NCBI GenBank assembly: GCA_932294295.1
Contig: OW028585.1
Coordinates: forward strand, 17,238,360-17,302,359
DNA from: Alitta virens
Taxonomy: Eukaryota > Annelida > Polychaeta > Phyllodocida > Nereididae
DNA: 64,000 bases
Reading direction: 5' to 3'
In this document: in pieces, positions 37,986 to 51,400 of the stretch
Numbering within the stretch: the first letter of the stretch is position 1
How the letters are laid out: the number at the start of each line of letters is the position of its first letter
Position numbers and translations under genes: made by a program
Notes under the pieces: model-generated
What the model was told of the DNA's origin: nothing
Databases searched by the model: none
The model's input: only the letters and a program-made list of their open reading frames with translations

Positions 37986-39890
37986 ACAACAAACCAAAAA
38001 AGGTGTGAACAACAAACCAAAAAAGGTGTGAACAACAAACCAAAAAAGGTGTGAACAACAAACCAAAAAAAGGTGTGAACAACAAACCAAAAAAGGTGTG
38101 AACAACAAACCAAAAAAGGTGTGAACAACAAACCAAAAAAAGGTGTGAACAACAAACCAAAAAAAAGGTGTGAACAACAAACCAAAAAAAGGTGTGAACA
38201 ACAAACCAAAAAAAGGTGTGAACAACAAACCAAAAAAAGGTGTGAACAACAAACCAAAAAAAGGTGTGAACAACAAACCAAAAAAGGTGTGAACAACAAA
38301 CCAAAAAAGGTGTGAACAACAAACCAAAAAAAGGTGTGAACAACAAACCCAAAAAGGTGTGAACAACAAACCAAAAAAGGTGTGAACAACAAACCAAAAA
38401 AGGTGTGAACAACAAACCAAAAAAAGGTGTGAACAACAAACCAAAAAAAAGGTGTGAACAACAAACCAAAAAAAGGTGTGAACAACAAACCAAAAAAAGG
38501 TGTGAACAACAAACCAAAAAAAGGTGTGAACAACAAACCAAAAAAAGGTGTGAACAACAAACCAAAAAAGGTGTGAACAACAAACCAAAAAAGGTGTGAA
38601 CAACAAACCAAAAAAAGGTGTGAACAACAAACCCAAAAAGGTGTGAACAACAAACCAAAAAAGGTGTGAACAACAAACCAAAAAAGGTGTGAACAACAAA
38701 CCAAAAAAAGGTGTGAACAACAAACCAAAAAAAGGTGTGAACAACAAACCAAAAAAAGGTGTGAACAACAAACCAAAAAAAGGTGTGAACAACAAACCAA
38801 AAAAAGGTGTGAACAACAAACCAAAAAAGGTGTGAACAACAAACCAAAAAAGGTGTGAACAACAAACCAAAAAAAGGTGTGAACAACAAACCCAAAAAGG
38901 TGTGAACAACAAACCAAAAAAGGTGTGAACAACAAACCAAAAAAGGTGTGAACAACAAACCAAAAAAGGTGTGAACAACAAACCAAAAAAGGTGTGAACA
39001 ACAAACCAAAAAAGTGTGAACAACAAACCAAAAAAGGTGTGAACAACAAACCAAAAAAGGTGTGAACAACAAACCAAAAAAAGGTGTGAACAACAAACCA
39101 AAAAAAGGTGTGAACAACAAACCAAAAAAAGGTGTGAACAACAAACCCAAAAAGGTGTGAACAACAAACCAAAAAAGGTGTGAACAACAAACCAAAAAAG
39201 GTGTGAACAACAAACCAAAAAAAGGTGTGAACAACAAACCAAAAAAAGGTGTGAACAACAAACCAAAAAAAGGTGTGAACAACAAACCAAAAAAAGGTGT
39301 GAACAACAAACCAAAAAAAGGTGTGAACAACAAACCAAAAAAAGGTGTGAACAACAAACCAAAAAAAGGTGTGAACAACAAACCAAAAAAGGTGTGAACA
39401 ACAAACCAAAAAAGGTGTGAACAACAAACCAAAAAAAGGTGTGAACAACAAACCCAAAAAGGTGTGAACAACAAACCAAAAAAGGTGTGAACAACAAACC
39501 AAAAAAGGTGTGAACAACAAACCAAAAAAGGTGTGAACAAAAAACCAAAAAAGGTGTGAACAACAAACCAAAAAAGGTGTGAACAACAAACCAAAAAAGG
39601 TGTGAACAACAAACCAAAAAAGGTGTGAACAACAAACCAAAAAAAGGTGTGAACAACAAACCAAAAAAGGTGTGAACAACAAACCAAAAAAAGGTGTGAA
39701 CAACAAACCAAAAAAGGTGTGAACAACAAACCAAAAAAAGGTGTGAACAACAAACCAAAAAAAGGTGTGAACAACAAACCAAAAAAGGTGTGAACAACAA
39801 ACCAAAAAAAGGTGTGAACAACAAACCAAAAAAGGTGTGAACAACAAACCAAAAAAGGTGTGAACAACAAACCAAAAAAGGTGTGAACAA
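37986..39890 (-). repeat. Long B block 5
   Basis: 1.9 kb, the longest pure B block. It contains two tandem copies of one sub-segment (one A7, one A8, five A7, then A6 monomers) at 38121-38315 and 38405-38599, a 284-bp duplication. CCC variants are near 38349, 38634, 38891, 39147 and 39451, an A7 run at 39203-39397, and GAACAAAAAACC near 39539. Confidence 0.93.
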
Positions 39891-40875
39891 CAAACAAACA
39901 AAGTGTGAACAACAAACAAACAAAGTGTGAACAACAAACAAAGTGTGAACAACAAACAAACAAAGTGTGAACAACAAACAAACAAAGTGTGAACAACAAA
40001 CAAACAAAGTGTGAACAACAAACAAAGTGTGAACAACAAACAAACAAAGTGTGAACAACAAACAAAGTGTGAACAACAAACAAACAAAGTGTGAACAGCA
40101 AACAAAAAGTGTGAACAAACAAAAAAGGTGTGAACAACAAACCAAAAAAAGGTGTGAACAACAAACCAAAAAAGGTGTGAACAACAAACCAAAAAAAGGT
40201 GTGAACAACAAACCAAAAAAGGTGTGAACAACAAACCAAAAAAGGTGTGAACAACAAACCAAAAAAGGTGTGAACAACAAACAAACAAAGTGTGAACAAC
40301 AAACAAAGTGTGAACAACAAACAAAGTGTGAACAACAAACAAACAAAGTGTGAACAACAAACAAACAAAGTGTGAACAACAAACAAACAAAGTGTGAACA
40401 ACAAACAAAGTGTGAACAACAAACAAACAAAGTGTGAACAACAAACAAAGTGTGAACAACAAACAAACAAAGTGTGAACAACAAACAAAAAGTGTGAACA
40501 AACAAAAAAAGTGTGAACAACAAACAAACAAAGTGTGAACAACAAACAAACAAAGTGTGAACAACAAACAAAAAAAGTGTGAACAACAAACAAACAAAGT
40601 GTGAACAACAAACAAAGTGTGAACAACAAACAAAGTGTGAACAACAAACAAAAAAAGTGTGAACAACAAACAAAGTGTGAACAACAAACAAACAAAGTGT
40701 GAACAACAAACAAACAAAGTGTGAACAACAAACAAACAAAGTGTGAACAACAAACAAAAAAAGTGTGAACAACAAACAAACAAAGTGTGAACAACAAACA
40801 AACAAAGTGTGAACAACAAACAAAAAAAGTGTGAACAACAAACAAACAAATTGTGAACAACAAATAAAAAAAGTG
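39891..40875 (-). repeat. A element with paired deleted monomers, copy 4
   Basis: AACAGC at 40094 and its deleted neighbour, B island about 40125-40275, second deleted monomer near 40488, and junction T at 40851. It matches copy 2 at 11,773 bp. Confidence 0.91.
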
Positions 40876-42240
40876 TGAACAACAAACCAAAAAAGGTGTG
40901 AACAACAAACCAAAAAAGGTGTGAACAACAAACCAAAATAGGTGTGAACAACAAACCAAAAAAGGTGTGAACAACAAACCAAAAAAGGTGTGAACAACAA
41001 ACCAAAAAAGGTGTGAACAACAAACCAAAAAAGGTGCGAACAACAAACCAAAAAAGGTGTGAACAACAAACCAAAAAAAGGTGTGAACAACAAACCAAAA
41101 AAGGTGTGAACAACAAACCAAAAAAGGTGTGAACAACAAACCAAAATAGGTGTGAACAACAAACCAAAAAAGGTGTGAACAACAAACCAAAAAAGGTGTG
41201 AACAACAGACCAAAAAAGGTGTGAACAACAAACCAAAAAAGGTGCGAACAACAAACCAAAAAAGGTGTGAACAACAAACCAAAAAAAGGTGTGAACAACA
41301 AACCAAAAAAGGTGTGAACAACAAACCAAAAAAGGTGTGAACAACAAACAAAGTGTGAACAACAAACAAACAAAGTGTGAACAACAAACAAACAAAGTGT
41401 GAACAACAAACAAAAAAAGTGTGAACAACAAACAAACAAAGTGTGAACAACAAACAAAGTGTGAACAACAAACAAAGTGTGAACAACAAACAAAAAAAGT
41501 GTGAACAACAAACAAAGTGTGAACAACAAACAAACAAAGTGTGAACAACAAACAAACAAAGTGTGAACAACAAACAAACAAAGTGTGAACAACAAACAAA
41601 AAAAGTGTGAACAACAAACAAACAAAGTGTGAACAACAAACAAACAAAGTGTGAACAACAAACAAAAAAAGTGTGAACAACAAACAAACAAATTGTGAAC
41701 AACAAATAAAAAAAGTGTGAACAACAAACCAAAAAAGGTGTGAACAACAAACCAAAAAAGGTGTGAACAACAAACCAAAAAAAGGTGTGAACAACAAACC
41801 AAACAAGGTGTGAACAACAAACCAAAAAACGTGTGAACAACAAACCAAAAAAGGTGTGAACAACAAACCAAAAAAAGGTGTGAACAACAAACAAAGTGTG
41901 AACAACAAACAAACAAAGTGTGAACAACAAACAAACAAAGTGTGAACAACAAACAAAAAAAGTGTGAACAACAAACAAACAAAGTGTGAACAAAAAACAA
42001 AGTGTGAACAACAAACAAAGTGTGAACAACAAACAAAAAAAGTGTGAACAACAAACAAAGTGTGAACAACAAACAAACAAAGTGTGAACAACAAACAAAC
42101 AAAGTGTGAACAACAAACAAAAAAAGTGTGAACAACAAACAAACAAAGTGTGAACAACAAACAAACAAAGTGTGAACAACAAACAAAAAAAGTGTGAACA
42201 ACAAACAAACAAATTGTGAACAACAAATAAAAAAAGTGTG
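40876..42240 (-). repeat. 842-bp module, copy 4
   Basis: Junction Ts at 40851, 41693 and 42214 (842 and 521 bp). CCAAAATAGG near 40936 and 41146, a private AACAGACC variant near 41207, CCAAACAAGG near 41800, CCAAAAAACGTG near 41825 and AACAAAAAACAAAG near 41990. Confidence 0.92.
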
Positions 42241-44425
42241 AACAACAAACCAAAAAAGGTGTGAACAACAAACCAAAAAAAGTGTGAACAACAAACCAAA
42301 AAAGGTGTGAACAACAAACCAAAAAAGGTGTGAACAACAAACCAAAAAAGGTGTGAACAACAAACCAAAAAAGGTGTGAACAACAAACCAAAAAAGGTGT
42401 GAACAACAAACCAAAAAAGGTGTGAACAACAAACCAAAAAAGGTGTGAACAACAAACCAAAAAAGGTGTGAACAACAAACCAAAAAAGGTGTGAACAACA
42501 AACCAAAAAAAGGTGTGAACAACAAACAAAAAACGGTGTGAACAACAAACCAAAAAAGGTGTGAACAACAAACCAAAAAAGGTGTGTGAACAACAAACCA
42601 AAAAAAGGTGTGAACAACAAACAAAGTGTGAACAACAAACAAACAAAGTGTGAACAACAAACAAACAAAGTGTGAACAACAAACAAAGTGTGAACAACAA
42701 ACAAAGTGTGAACAACAAACAAAAAAAGTGTGAACAACAAACAAAGTGTGAACAACAAACAAACAAAGTGTGAACAACAAACAAACAAAGTGTGAACAAC
42801 AAACAAAAAAAGTGTGAACAACAAACAAACAAATTGTGAACAACAAATAAAAAAAGTGTGAACAACAAACCAAAAAAGGTGTGAACAACAAACCAAAAAA
42901 AGGTGTGAACAACAAACCAAAAAAGGTGTGAACAACAAACCAAAAAAGGTGTGAACAACAAACCAAAAAAGGTGTGAACAACAAACCAAAAAAGGTGTGA
43001 ACAACAAACCAAAAAAGGTGTGAACAACAAACCAAAAAAGGTGTGAACAACAAACCAAAAAAAGGTGTGAACAACAAACCAAAAAAGGTGTGAACAACAA
43101 ACTAAAAAAGGTGTGAACAACAAACCAAAAAAGGTGTGAACAACAAACCAAAAAAAGGTGTGAACAACAAACAAAGTGTGAACAACAAACAAACAAAGTG
43201 TGAACAACAAACAAACAAAGTGTGAACAACAAACAAAAAAAGTGTGAACAACAAACAAACAAAGTGTGAACAACAAACAAAGTGTGAACAACAAACAAAG
43301 TGTGAACAACAAACAAAAAAAGTGTGAACAACAAACAAAGTGTGAACAACAAACAAACAAAGTGTGAACAACAAACAAACAAAGTGTGAACAACAAACAA
43401 AAAAAGTGTGAACAACAAACAAACAAATTGTGAACAACAAACAAAAAAAGTGTGAACAACAAATAAAAAAGTGTGAACAACAAACCAAAAAAGGTGTGAA
43501 CAACAAACCAAAAAAGGTGTGAACAACAAACCAAAAAAGGTGTGAACAACAAACCAAAAAAGGTGTGAACAACAAACCAAAAAAGGTGTGAACAACAAAC
43601 CAAAAAAGGTGTGAACAACAAACCAAAAAAGGTGTGAACAACAAACCAAAAAAGGTGTGAACAACAAACCAAAAAAAGGTGTGAACAACAAACCAAAAAA
43701 GGTGTGAACAACAAACCAAAAAAGGTGTGAACAACAAACCAAAAAAGGTGTGTGAACAACAAACCAAAAAAAGGTGTGAACAACAAACAAAGTGTGAACA
43801 ACAAACAAAAAAAGTGTGAACAACAAACAAACAAAGTGTGAACAACAAACAAAGTGTGAACAACAAACAAAGTGTGAACAACAAACAAAAAAAGTGTGAA
43901 CAACAAACAAAGTGTGAACAACAAACAAACAAAGTGTGAACAACAAACAAACAAAGTGTGAACAACAAACAAAAAAAGTGTGAACAACAAACAAACAAAT
44001 TGTGAACAACAAATAAAAAGTGTGAACAACAAACCAAAAAAGGTGTGAACAACAAACCAAAAAAAGGTGTGAACAACAAACCAAAAAAGGTGTGAACAAC
44101 AAACCAAAAAAGGTGTGAACAACAAACAAAGTGTGAACAACAAACAAACAAAGTGTGAACAACAAACAAACAAAGTGTGAACAACAAACAAAAAAAGTGT
44201 GAACAACAAACAAAGTGTGAACAACAAACAAACAAAGTGTGAACAACAAACAAACAAAGTGTGAACAACAAACAAACAAAGTGTGAACAACAAACAAAAA
44301 AAGTGTGAACAACAAACAAACAAAGTGTGAACAACAAACAAACAAAGTGTGAACAACAAACAAAAAAAGTGTGAACAACAAACAAACAAATTGTGAACAA
44401 CAAATAAAAAAAGTGTGAACAACAA
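42241..44425 (-). repeat. 3-kb segment, copy 3 (shortened)
   Basis: AAAACGG (C at 42534), GTGTGTG near 42583 and 43750, AAACTAAAA near 43102, and junctions at 43428, 44000 and 44391. It matches copy 2 at 11,777 bp, then 11,800 bp after one extra 23-bp monomer. It lacks the AAATAAAC and second AACAGC portion that copies 1 and 2 have. Confidence 0.91.
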
Positions 44426-44870
44426 ACCAAAAAAGGTGTGAACAACAAACCAAAAAAGGTGTGAACAACAAACCAAAAAAGGTGTGAACAACAAACCAAA
44501 AAAGGTGTGAACAACAAACCAAAAAAAGGTGTGAACAACAAACCAAAAAAGGTGTGAACAACAAACCAAAAAAGGTGTGAACAACAAACCAAAAAAGGTG
44601 TGAACAACAAACCAAAAAAAGGTGTGAACAACAAACCAAAAAAGGTGTGAACAACAAACCAAAAAAAGGTGTGAACAACAAACCAAAAAAGGTGTGAACA
44701 ACAAACCAAAAAAAGGTGTGAACAACAAACCAAAAAAAGGTGTGAACAACAAACCAAAAAAGGTGTGAACAACAAACCAAAAAAAGGTGTGAACAACAAA
44801 CCAAAAAAGGTGTGAACAACAAACCAAAAAAGGTGTGAACAACAAACCAAAAAAGGTGTGAACAACAAAC
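44426..44870 (-). repeat. Short B block before element copy 5
   Basis: 445 bp of A6 and A7 B monomers without CCC variants. It stands where other super-units have a 1-1.9 kb B block, so this copy has probably lost most of its long B block by unequal exchange (inference). Confidence 0.87.
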
Positions 44871-45860
44871 AAACAAAGTGTGAACAACAAACAAACAAAG
44901 TGTGAACAACAAACAAAGTGTGAACAACAAACAAACAAAGTGTGAACAACAAACAAACAAAGTGTGAACAACAAACAAACAAAGTGTGAACAACAAACAA
45001 AGTGTGAACAACAAACAAACAAAGTGTGAACAACAAACAAAGTGTGAACAACAAACAAACAAAGTGTGAACAGCAAACAAAAAGTGTGAACAAACAAAAA
45101 AGGTGTGAACAACAAACCAAAAAAAGGTGTGAACAACAAACCAAAAAAGGTGTGAACAACAAACCAAAAAAAGGTGTGAACAACAAACCAAAAAAGGTGT
45201 GAACAACAAACCAAAAAAGGTGTGAACAACAAACCAAAAAAGGTGTGAACAACAAACAAACAAAGTGTGAACAACAAACAAACAAAGTGTGAACAACAAA
45301 CAAAGTGTGAACAACAAACAAACAAAGTGTGAACAACAAACAAACAAAGTGTGAACAACAAACAAACAAAGTGTGAACAACAAACAAAGTGTGAACAACA
45401 AACAAACAAAGTGTGAACAACAAACAAAGTGTGAACAACAAACAAACAAAGTGTGAACAACAAACAAAAAGTGTTAACAAACAAAAAAAGTGTGAACAAC
45501 AAACAAACAAAGTGTGAACAACAAACAAACAAAGTGTGAACAACAAACAAAAAAAGTGTGAACAACAAACAAACAAAGTGTGAACAACAAACAAAGTGTG
45601 AACAACAAACAAAGTGTGAACAACAAACAAAAAAAGTGTGAACAACAAACAAAGTGTGAACAACAAACAAACAAAGTGTGAACAACAAACAAACAAAGTG
45701 TGAACAACAAACAAACAAAGTGTGAACAACAAACAAAAAAAGTGTGAACAACAAACAAACAAAGTGTGAACAACAAACAAACAAAGTGTGAACAACAAAC
45801 AAAAAAAGTGTGAACAACAAACAAACAAATTGTGAACAACAAATAAAAAAAGTGTGAACA
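44871..45860 (-). repeat. A element with paired deleted monomers, copy 5
   Basis: AACAGC at 45069 with the deleted monomer, B island about 45095-45250, then a second deleted monomer with GTTAAC at 45473-45478 as in copy 3. Junction T is at 45830. Confidence 0.91.
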
Positions 45861-47224
45861 ACAAACCAAAAAAGGTGTGAACAACAAACCAAAAAAGGTG
45901 TGAACAACAAACCAAAATAGGTGTGAACAACAAACCAAAAAAGGTGTGAACAACAAACCAAAAAAGGTGTGAACAACAAACCAAAAAAGGTGTGAACAAC
46001 AAACCAAAAAAGGTGCGAACAACAAACCAAAAAAGGTGTGAACAACAAACCAAAAAAAGGTGTGAACAACAAACCAAAAAAGGTGTGAACAACAAACCAA
46101 AAAAGGTGTGAACAACAAACCAAAATAGGTGTGAACAACAAACCAAAAAAGGTGTGAACAACAAACCAAAAAAGGTGTGAACAACAAACCAAAAAAGGTG
46201 TGAACAACAAACCAAAAAAGGTGCGAACAACAAACCAAAAAAGGTGTGAACAACAAACCAAAAAAAGGTGTGAACAACAAACCAAAAAAGGTGTGAACAA
46301 CAAACCAAAAAAGGTGTGAACAACAAACAAAGTGTGAACAACAAACAAACAAAGTGTGAACAACAAACAAACAAAGTGTGAACAACAAACAAAAAAAGTG
46401 TGAACAACAAACAAACAAAGTGTGAACAACAAACAAAGTGTGAACAACAAACAAAGTGTGAACAACAAACAAAAAAAGTGTGAACAACAAACAAAGTGTG
46501 AACAACAAACAAACAAAGTGTGAACAACAAACAAACAAAGTGTGAACAACAAACAAACAAAGTGTGAACAACAAACAAAAAAAGTGTGAACAACAAACAA
46601 ACAAAGTGTGAACAACAAACAAACAAAGTGTGAACAACAAACAAAAAAAGTGTGAACAACAAACAAACAAATTGTGAACAACAAATAAAAAAAGTGTGAA
46701 CAACAAACCAAAAAAGGTGTGAACAACAAACCAAAAAAGGTGTGAACAACAAACCAAAAAAAGGTGTGAACAACAAACCAAACAAGGTGTGAACAACAAA
46801 CCAAAAAACGTGTGAACAACAAACCAAAAAAGGTGTGAACAACAAACCAAAAAAAGGTGTGAACAACAAACAAAGTGTGAACAACAAACAAACAAAGTGT
46901 GAACAACAAACAAACAAAGTGTGAACAACAAACAAAAAAAGTGTGAACAACAAACAAACAAAGTGTGAACAAAAAACAAAGTGTGAACAACAAACAAAGT
47001 GTGAACAACAAACAAAAAAAGTGTGAACAACAAACAAAGTGTGAACAACAAACAAACAAAGTGTGAACAACAAACAAACAAAGTGTGAACAACAAACAAA
47101 AAAAGTGTGAACAACAAACAAACAAAGTGTGAACAACAAACAAACAAAGTGTGAACAACAAACAAAAAAAGTGTGAACAACAAACAAACAAATTGTGAAC
47201 AACAAATAAAAAAAGTGTGAACAA
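45861..47224 (-). repeat. 842-bp module, copy 5
   Basis: Junction Ts at 45830, 46672 and 47193 (842 and 521 bp), with the same internal variant order as copies 3 and 4. Offset from copy 3 stays exactly 9,235 bp from GTTAAC through the third marker, so no monomer has been gained or lost over at least 1.7 kb. Confidence 0.93.
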
Positions 47225-47900
47225 CAAACCAAAAAAGGTGTGAACAACAAACCAAAAAAGGTGTGAACAACAAACCAAAAAAGGTGTGAACAACAAACCA
47301 AAAAAAGGTGTGAACAACAAATCAAAAAAGGTGTGAACAACAAACCAAAAAAGGTGTGAACAACAAACCAAAAAAAGGTGTGAACAACAAACCAAAAAAA
47401 GGTGTGAACAACAAACCAAAAAAAGGTGTGAACAACAAACCAAAAAAAGGTGTGAACAACAAACCAAAAAAAGGTGTGAACAACAAACCAAAAAAAGGTG
47501 TGAACAACAAACCAAAAAAGGTGTGAACAACAAACCAAAAAAGGTGTGAACAACAAACCAAAAAAAGGTGTGAACAACAAACCCAAAAAGGTGTGAACAA
47601 CAAACCAAAAAAGGTGTGAACAACAAACCAAAAAAGGTGTGAACAACAAACCAAAAAAGGTGTGAACAACAAACCAAAAAAGGTGTGAACAACAAACCAA
47701 AAAAGGTGTGAACAACAAACCAAAAAAGGTGTGAACAACAAACCAAAAAAGGTGTGAACAACAAACCAAAAAAGGTGCGAACAACAAACCAAAAAAGGTG
47801 CGAACAACAAACCAAAAAAGGTGTGAACAACAAACCAAAAAAAGGTGTGAACAACAAACCAAAAAAGGTGTGAACAACAAACCAAAAAAGGTGTGAACAA
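47225..47900 (-). repeat. Long B block 6
   Basis: B monomers with an AAATCAAAAAAGG variant near 47320, a run of A7 monomers 47350-47510, a CCC variant near 47580, a run of A6 monomers, and two adjacent GGTGCGAAC variants near 47777 and 47800. The arrangement parallels 61010-61685. Confidence 0.89.
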
Positions 47901-48439
47901 CAAACAAAGTGTGAACAACAAACAAACAAAGTGTGAACAACAAACAAACAAAGTGTGAACAACAAACAAAAAAAGTGTGAACAACAAACAAACAAAGTGT
48001 GAACAACAAACAAAGTGTGAACAACAAACAAAGTGTGAACAACAAACAAAAAAAGTGTGAACAACAAACAAAGTGTGAACAACAAACAAACAAAGTGTGA
48101 ACAACAAACAAACAAAGTGTGAACAACAAACAAACAAAGTGTGAACAACAAACAAAAAAAGTGTGAACAACAAACAAACAAAGTGTGAACAACAAACAAA
48201 CAAAGTGTGAACAACAAACAAAAAAAGTGTGAACAACAAACAAACAAATTGTGAACAACAAATAAAAAAAGTGTAAACAACAAACCAAAAAAGGTGTGAA
48301 CAACAAACCAAAAAAGGTGTGAACAACAAACCAAAAAAAGGTGTGAACAACAAACCAAACAAGGTGTGAACAACAAACCAAAAAAGGTGTGAACAACAAA
48401 CCAAAAAAGGTATGAACAACAAACCAAAAAAAGGTGTGA
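47901..48439 (-). repeat. A block and CAAGG/GTATGAAC B island
   Basis: A 47901-48280, with its last core reading GTGTAAAC near 48273, then B island 48280-48440 with CCAAACAAGG near 48356 and GGTATGAAC near 48411. The GTGTAAAC core is repeated near 53132 in the next large unit. Confidence 0.88.
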
Positions 48440-51400
48440 ACAACAAACAAAGTGTGAACAACAAACAAACAAAGTGTGAACAACAAACAAACAAAGTGTG
48501 AACAACAAACAAAAAAAGTGTGAACAACAAACAAACAAAGTGTGAACAACAAACAAAGTGTGAACAACAAACAAAGTGTGAACAACAAACAAAAAAAGTG
48601 TGAACAACAAACAAAGTGTGAACAACAAACAAACAAAGTGTGAACAACAAACAAAAAAAGTGTGAACAACAAACAAACAAAGTGTGAACAACAAACAAAC
48701 AAAGTGTGAACAACAAACAAAAAAAGTGTGAACAACAAACAAACAAATTGTGAACAACAAATAAAAAAAGTGTGAACAACAAACCAAAAAAGGTGTGAAC
48801 AACAAACCAAAAAAGGTGTGAACAACAAACTAAAAAAGGTGTGAACAACAAACCAAAAAAAGGTGTGAACAACAAACCAAAAAAGGTGTGAACAACAAAC
48901 CAAAAAAGGTGTGAACAACAAACCAAAAAAGGTGTGAACAACAAACCAAAAAAAGGTGTGAACAACAAACAAAAAAAAGGTGTGAACAACAAACCAAAAA
49001 AAGGTGTGAACAACAAACCAAAAAAAGGTGTGAACAACAAACCAAAAAAAGGTGTGAACAACAAACCAAAAAAAGGTGTGAACAACAAACCAAAAAAAGG
49101 TGTGAACAACAAACCAAAAAAAGGTGTGAACAACAAACCAAAAAAAGGTGTGAACAACAAACCAAAAAAAGGTTTGAACAACAAACCAAAAAAGGTGTGA
49201 ACAACAAACCAAAAAAGGTGTGAACAACAAACCAAAAAAAGGTGTGAACAACAAACCCAAAAAGGTGTGAACAACAAACCAAAAAAGGTGTGAACAACAA
49301 ACCAAAAAAGGTGTGAACAACAAACCAAAAAAAGGTGTGAACAACAAACCAAAAACAGGTGTGAACAACAAACCAAAAAAAGGTGTGAACAACAAACCAA
49401 AAAAAGGTGTGAACAACAAACCAAAAAAAGGTGTGAACAACAAACCAAAAAAAGGTGTGAACAACAAACCAAAAAAGGTGTGAACAACAAACCAAAAAAG
49501 GTGTGAACAACAAACCAAAAAAAGGTGTGAACAACAAACCCAAAAAGGTGTGAACAACAAACCAAAAAAGGTGTGAACAACAAACCAAAAAAGGTGTGAA
49601 CAACAAACCAAAAAAGGTGTGAACAACAAACCAAAAAAGGTGTGAACAACAAACCAAAAAAGGTGTGAACAACAAACAAACAAAGTGTGAACAACAAACA
49701 AACAAAGTGTGAACAACAAACAAAGTGTGAACAACAAACAAACAAAGTGTGAACAACAAACAAACAAAGTGTGAACAACAAACAAACAAAGTGTGAACAA
49801 CAAACAAACAAAGTGTGAACAACAAACAAACAAAGTGTGAACAACAAACAAACAAAGTGTGAACAACAAACAAAGTGTGAACAACAAACAAACAAAGTGT
49901 GAACAACAAACAAAGTGTGAACAACAAACAAACAAAGTGTGAACAGCAAACAAAAAGTGTGAACAAAAAAAAAAGGTGTGAACAACAAACCAAAAAAAGG
50001 TGTGAACAACAAACCAAAAAAGGTGTGAACAACAAACCAAAAAAAGGTGTGAACAACAAACCAAAAAAGGTGTGAACAACAAACCAAAAAAGGTGTGAAC
50101 AACAAACCAAAAAAGGTGTGAACAACAAACAAACAAAGTGTGAACAACAAACAAACAAAGTGTGAACAACAAACAAAGTGTGAACAACAAACAAACAAAG
50201 TGTGAACAACAAACAAACAAAGTGTGAACAACAAACAAACAAAGTGTGAACAACAAACAAAGTGTGAACAACAAACAAACAAAGTGTGAACAACAAACAA
50301 AGTGTGAACAACAAACAAACAAAGTGTGAACAACAAACAAAAAGTGTGAACAAACAAAAAAAGTGTGAACAACAAACAAACAAAGTGTGAACAACAAACA
50401 AACAAAGTGTGAACAACAAACAAAAAAAGTGTGAACAACAAACAAACAAAGTGTGAACAACAAACAAAGTGTGAACAACAAACAAAGTGTGAACAACAAA
50501 CAAAAAAAGTGTGAACAACAAACAAAGTGTGAACAACAAACAAACAAAGTGTGAACAACAAACAAACAAAGTGTGAACAACAAACAAACAAAGTGTGAAC
50601 AACAAACAAAAAAAGTGTGAACAACAAACAAACAAAGTGTGAACAACAAACAAACAAAGTGTGAACAACAAACAAAAAAAGTGTGAACAACAAACAAACA
50701 AATTGTGAACAACAAATAAAAAAAGTGTGAACAACAAACCAGAAAAGGTGTGAACAACAAACCAAAAAAGGTGTGAACAACAAACCAAAATAGGTGTGAA
50801 CAACAAACCAAAAAAGGTGTGAACAACAAACCAAAAAAGGTGTGAACAACAAACCAAAAAAGGTGTGAACAACAAACCAAAAAAGGTGTGAACAACAAAC
50901 AAACAAAGTGTGAACAACAAACAAACAAAGTGTGAACAACAAACAAAGTGTGAACAACAAACAAACAAAGTGTGAACAACAAACAAACAAAGTGTGAACA
51001 ACAAACAAACAAAGTGTGAACAACAAACAAACAAAGTGTGAACAACAAACAAACAAAGTGTGAACAACAAACAAACAAAGTGTGAACAACAAACAAAGTG
51101 TGAACAACAAACAAACAAAGTGTGAACAACAAACAAAGTGTGAACAACAAACAAACAAAGTGTGAACAGCAAACAAAAAGTGTGAACAAAAAAAGAAGGT
51201 GTGAACAACAAACCAAAAAAAGGTGTGAACAACAAACCAAAAAAGGTGTGAACAACAAACCAAAAAAAGGTGTGAACAACAAACCAAAAAAGGTGTGAAC
51301 AACAAACCAAAAAAGGTGTGAACAACAAACCAAAAAAGGTGTGAACAACAAACAAACAAAGTGTGAACAACAAACAAACAAAGTGTGAACAACAAACAAA

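Noticed and set aside
16269..45467. An open frame of 9,732 codons on the minus strand, and similar giant frames at 18346-43077, 43102-63996, 47322-63926 and on + at 1-10069
   Set aside because: All three frames of the T-rich strand are open together because the repeat has no TA or TGA. The products are Phe/Leu/Val/Cys/His repeats with no domain. Some frames even run through the N gap, and their ends coincide with single repeat variants.
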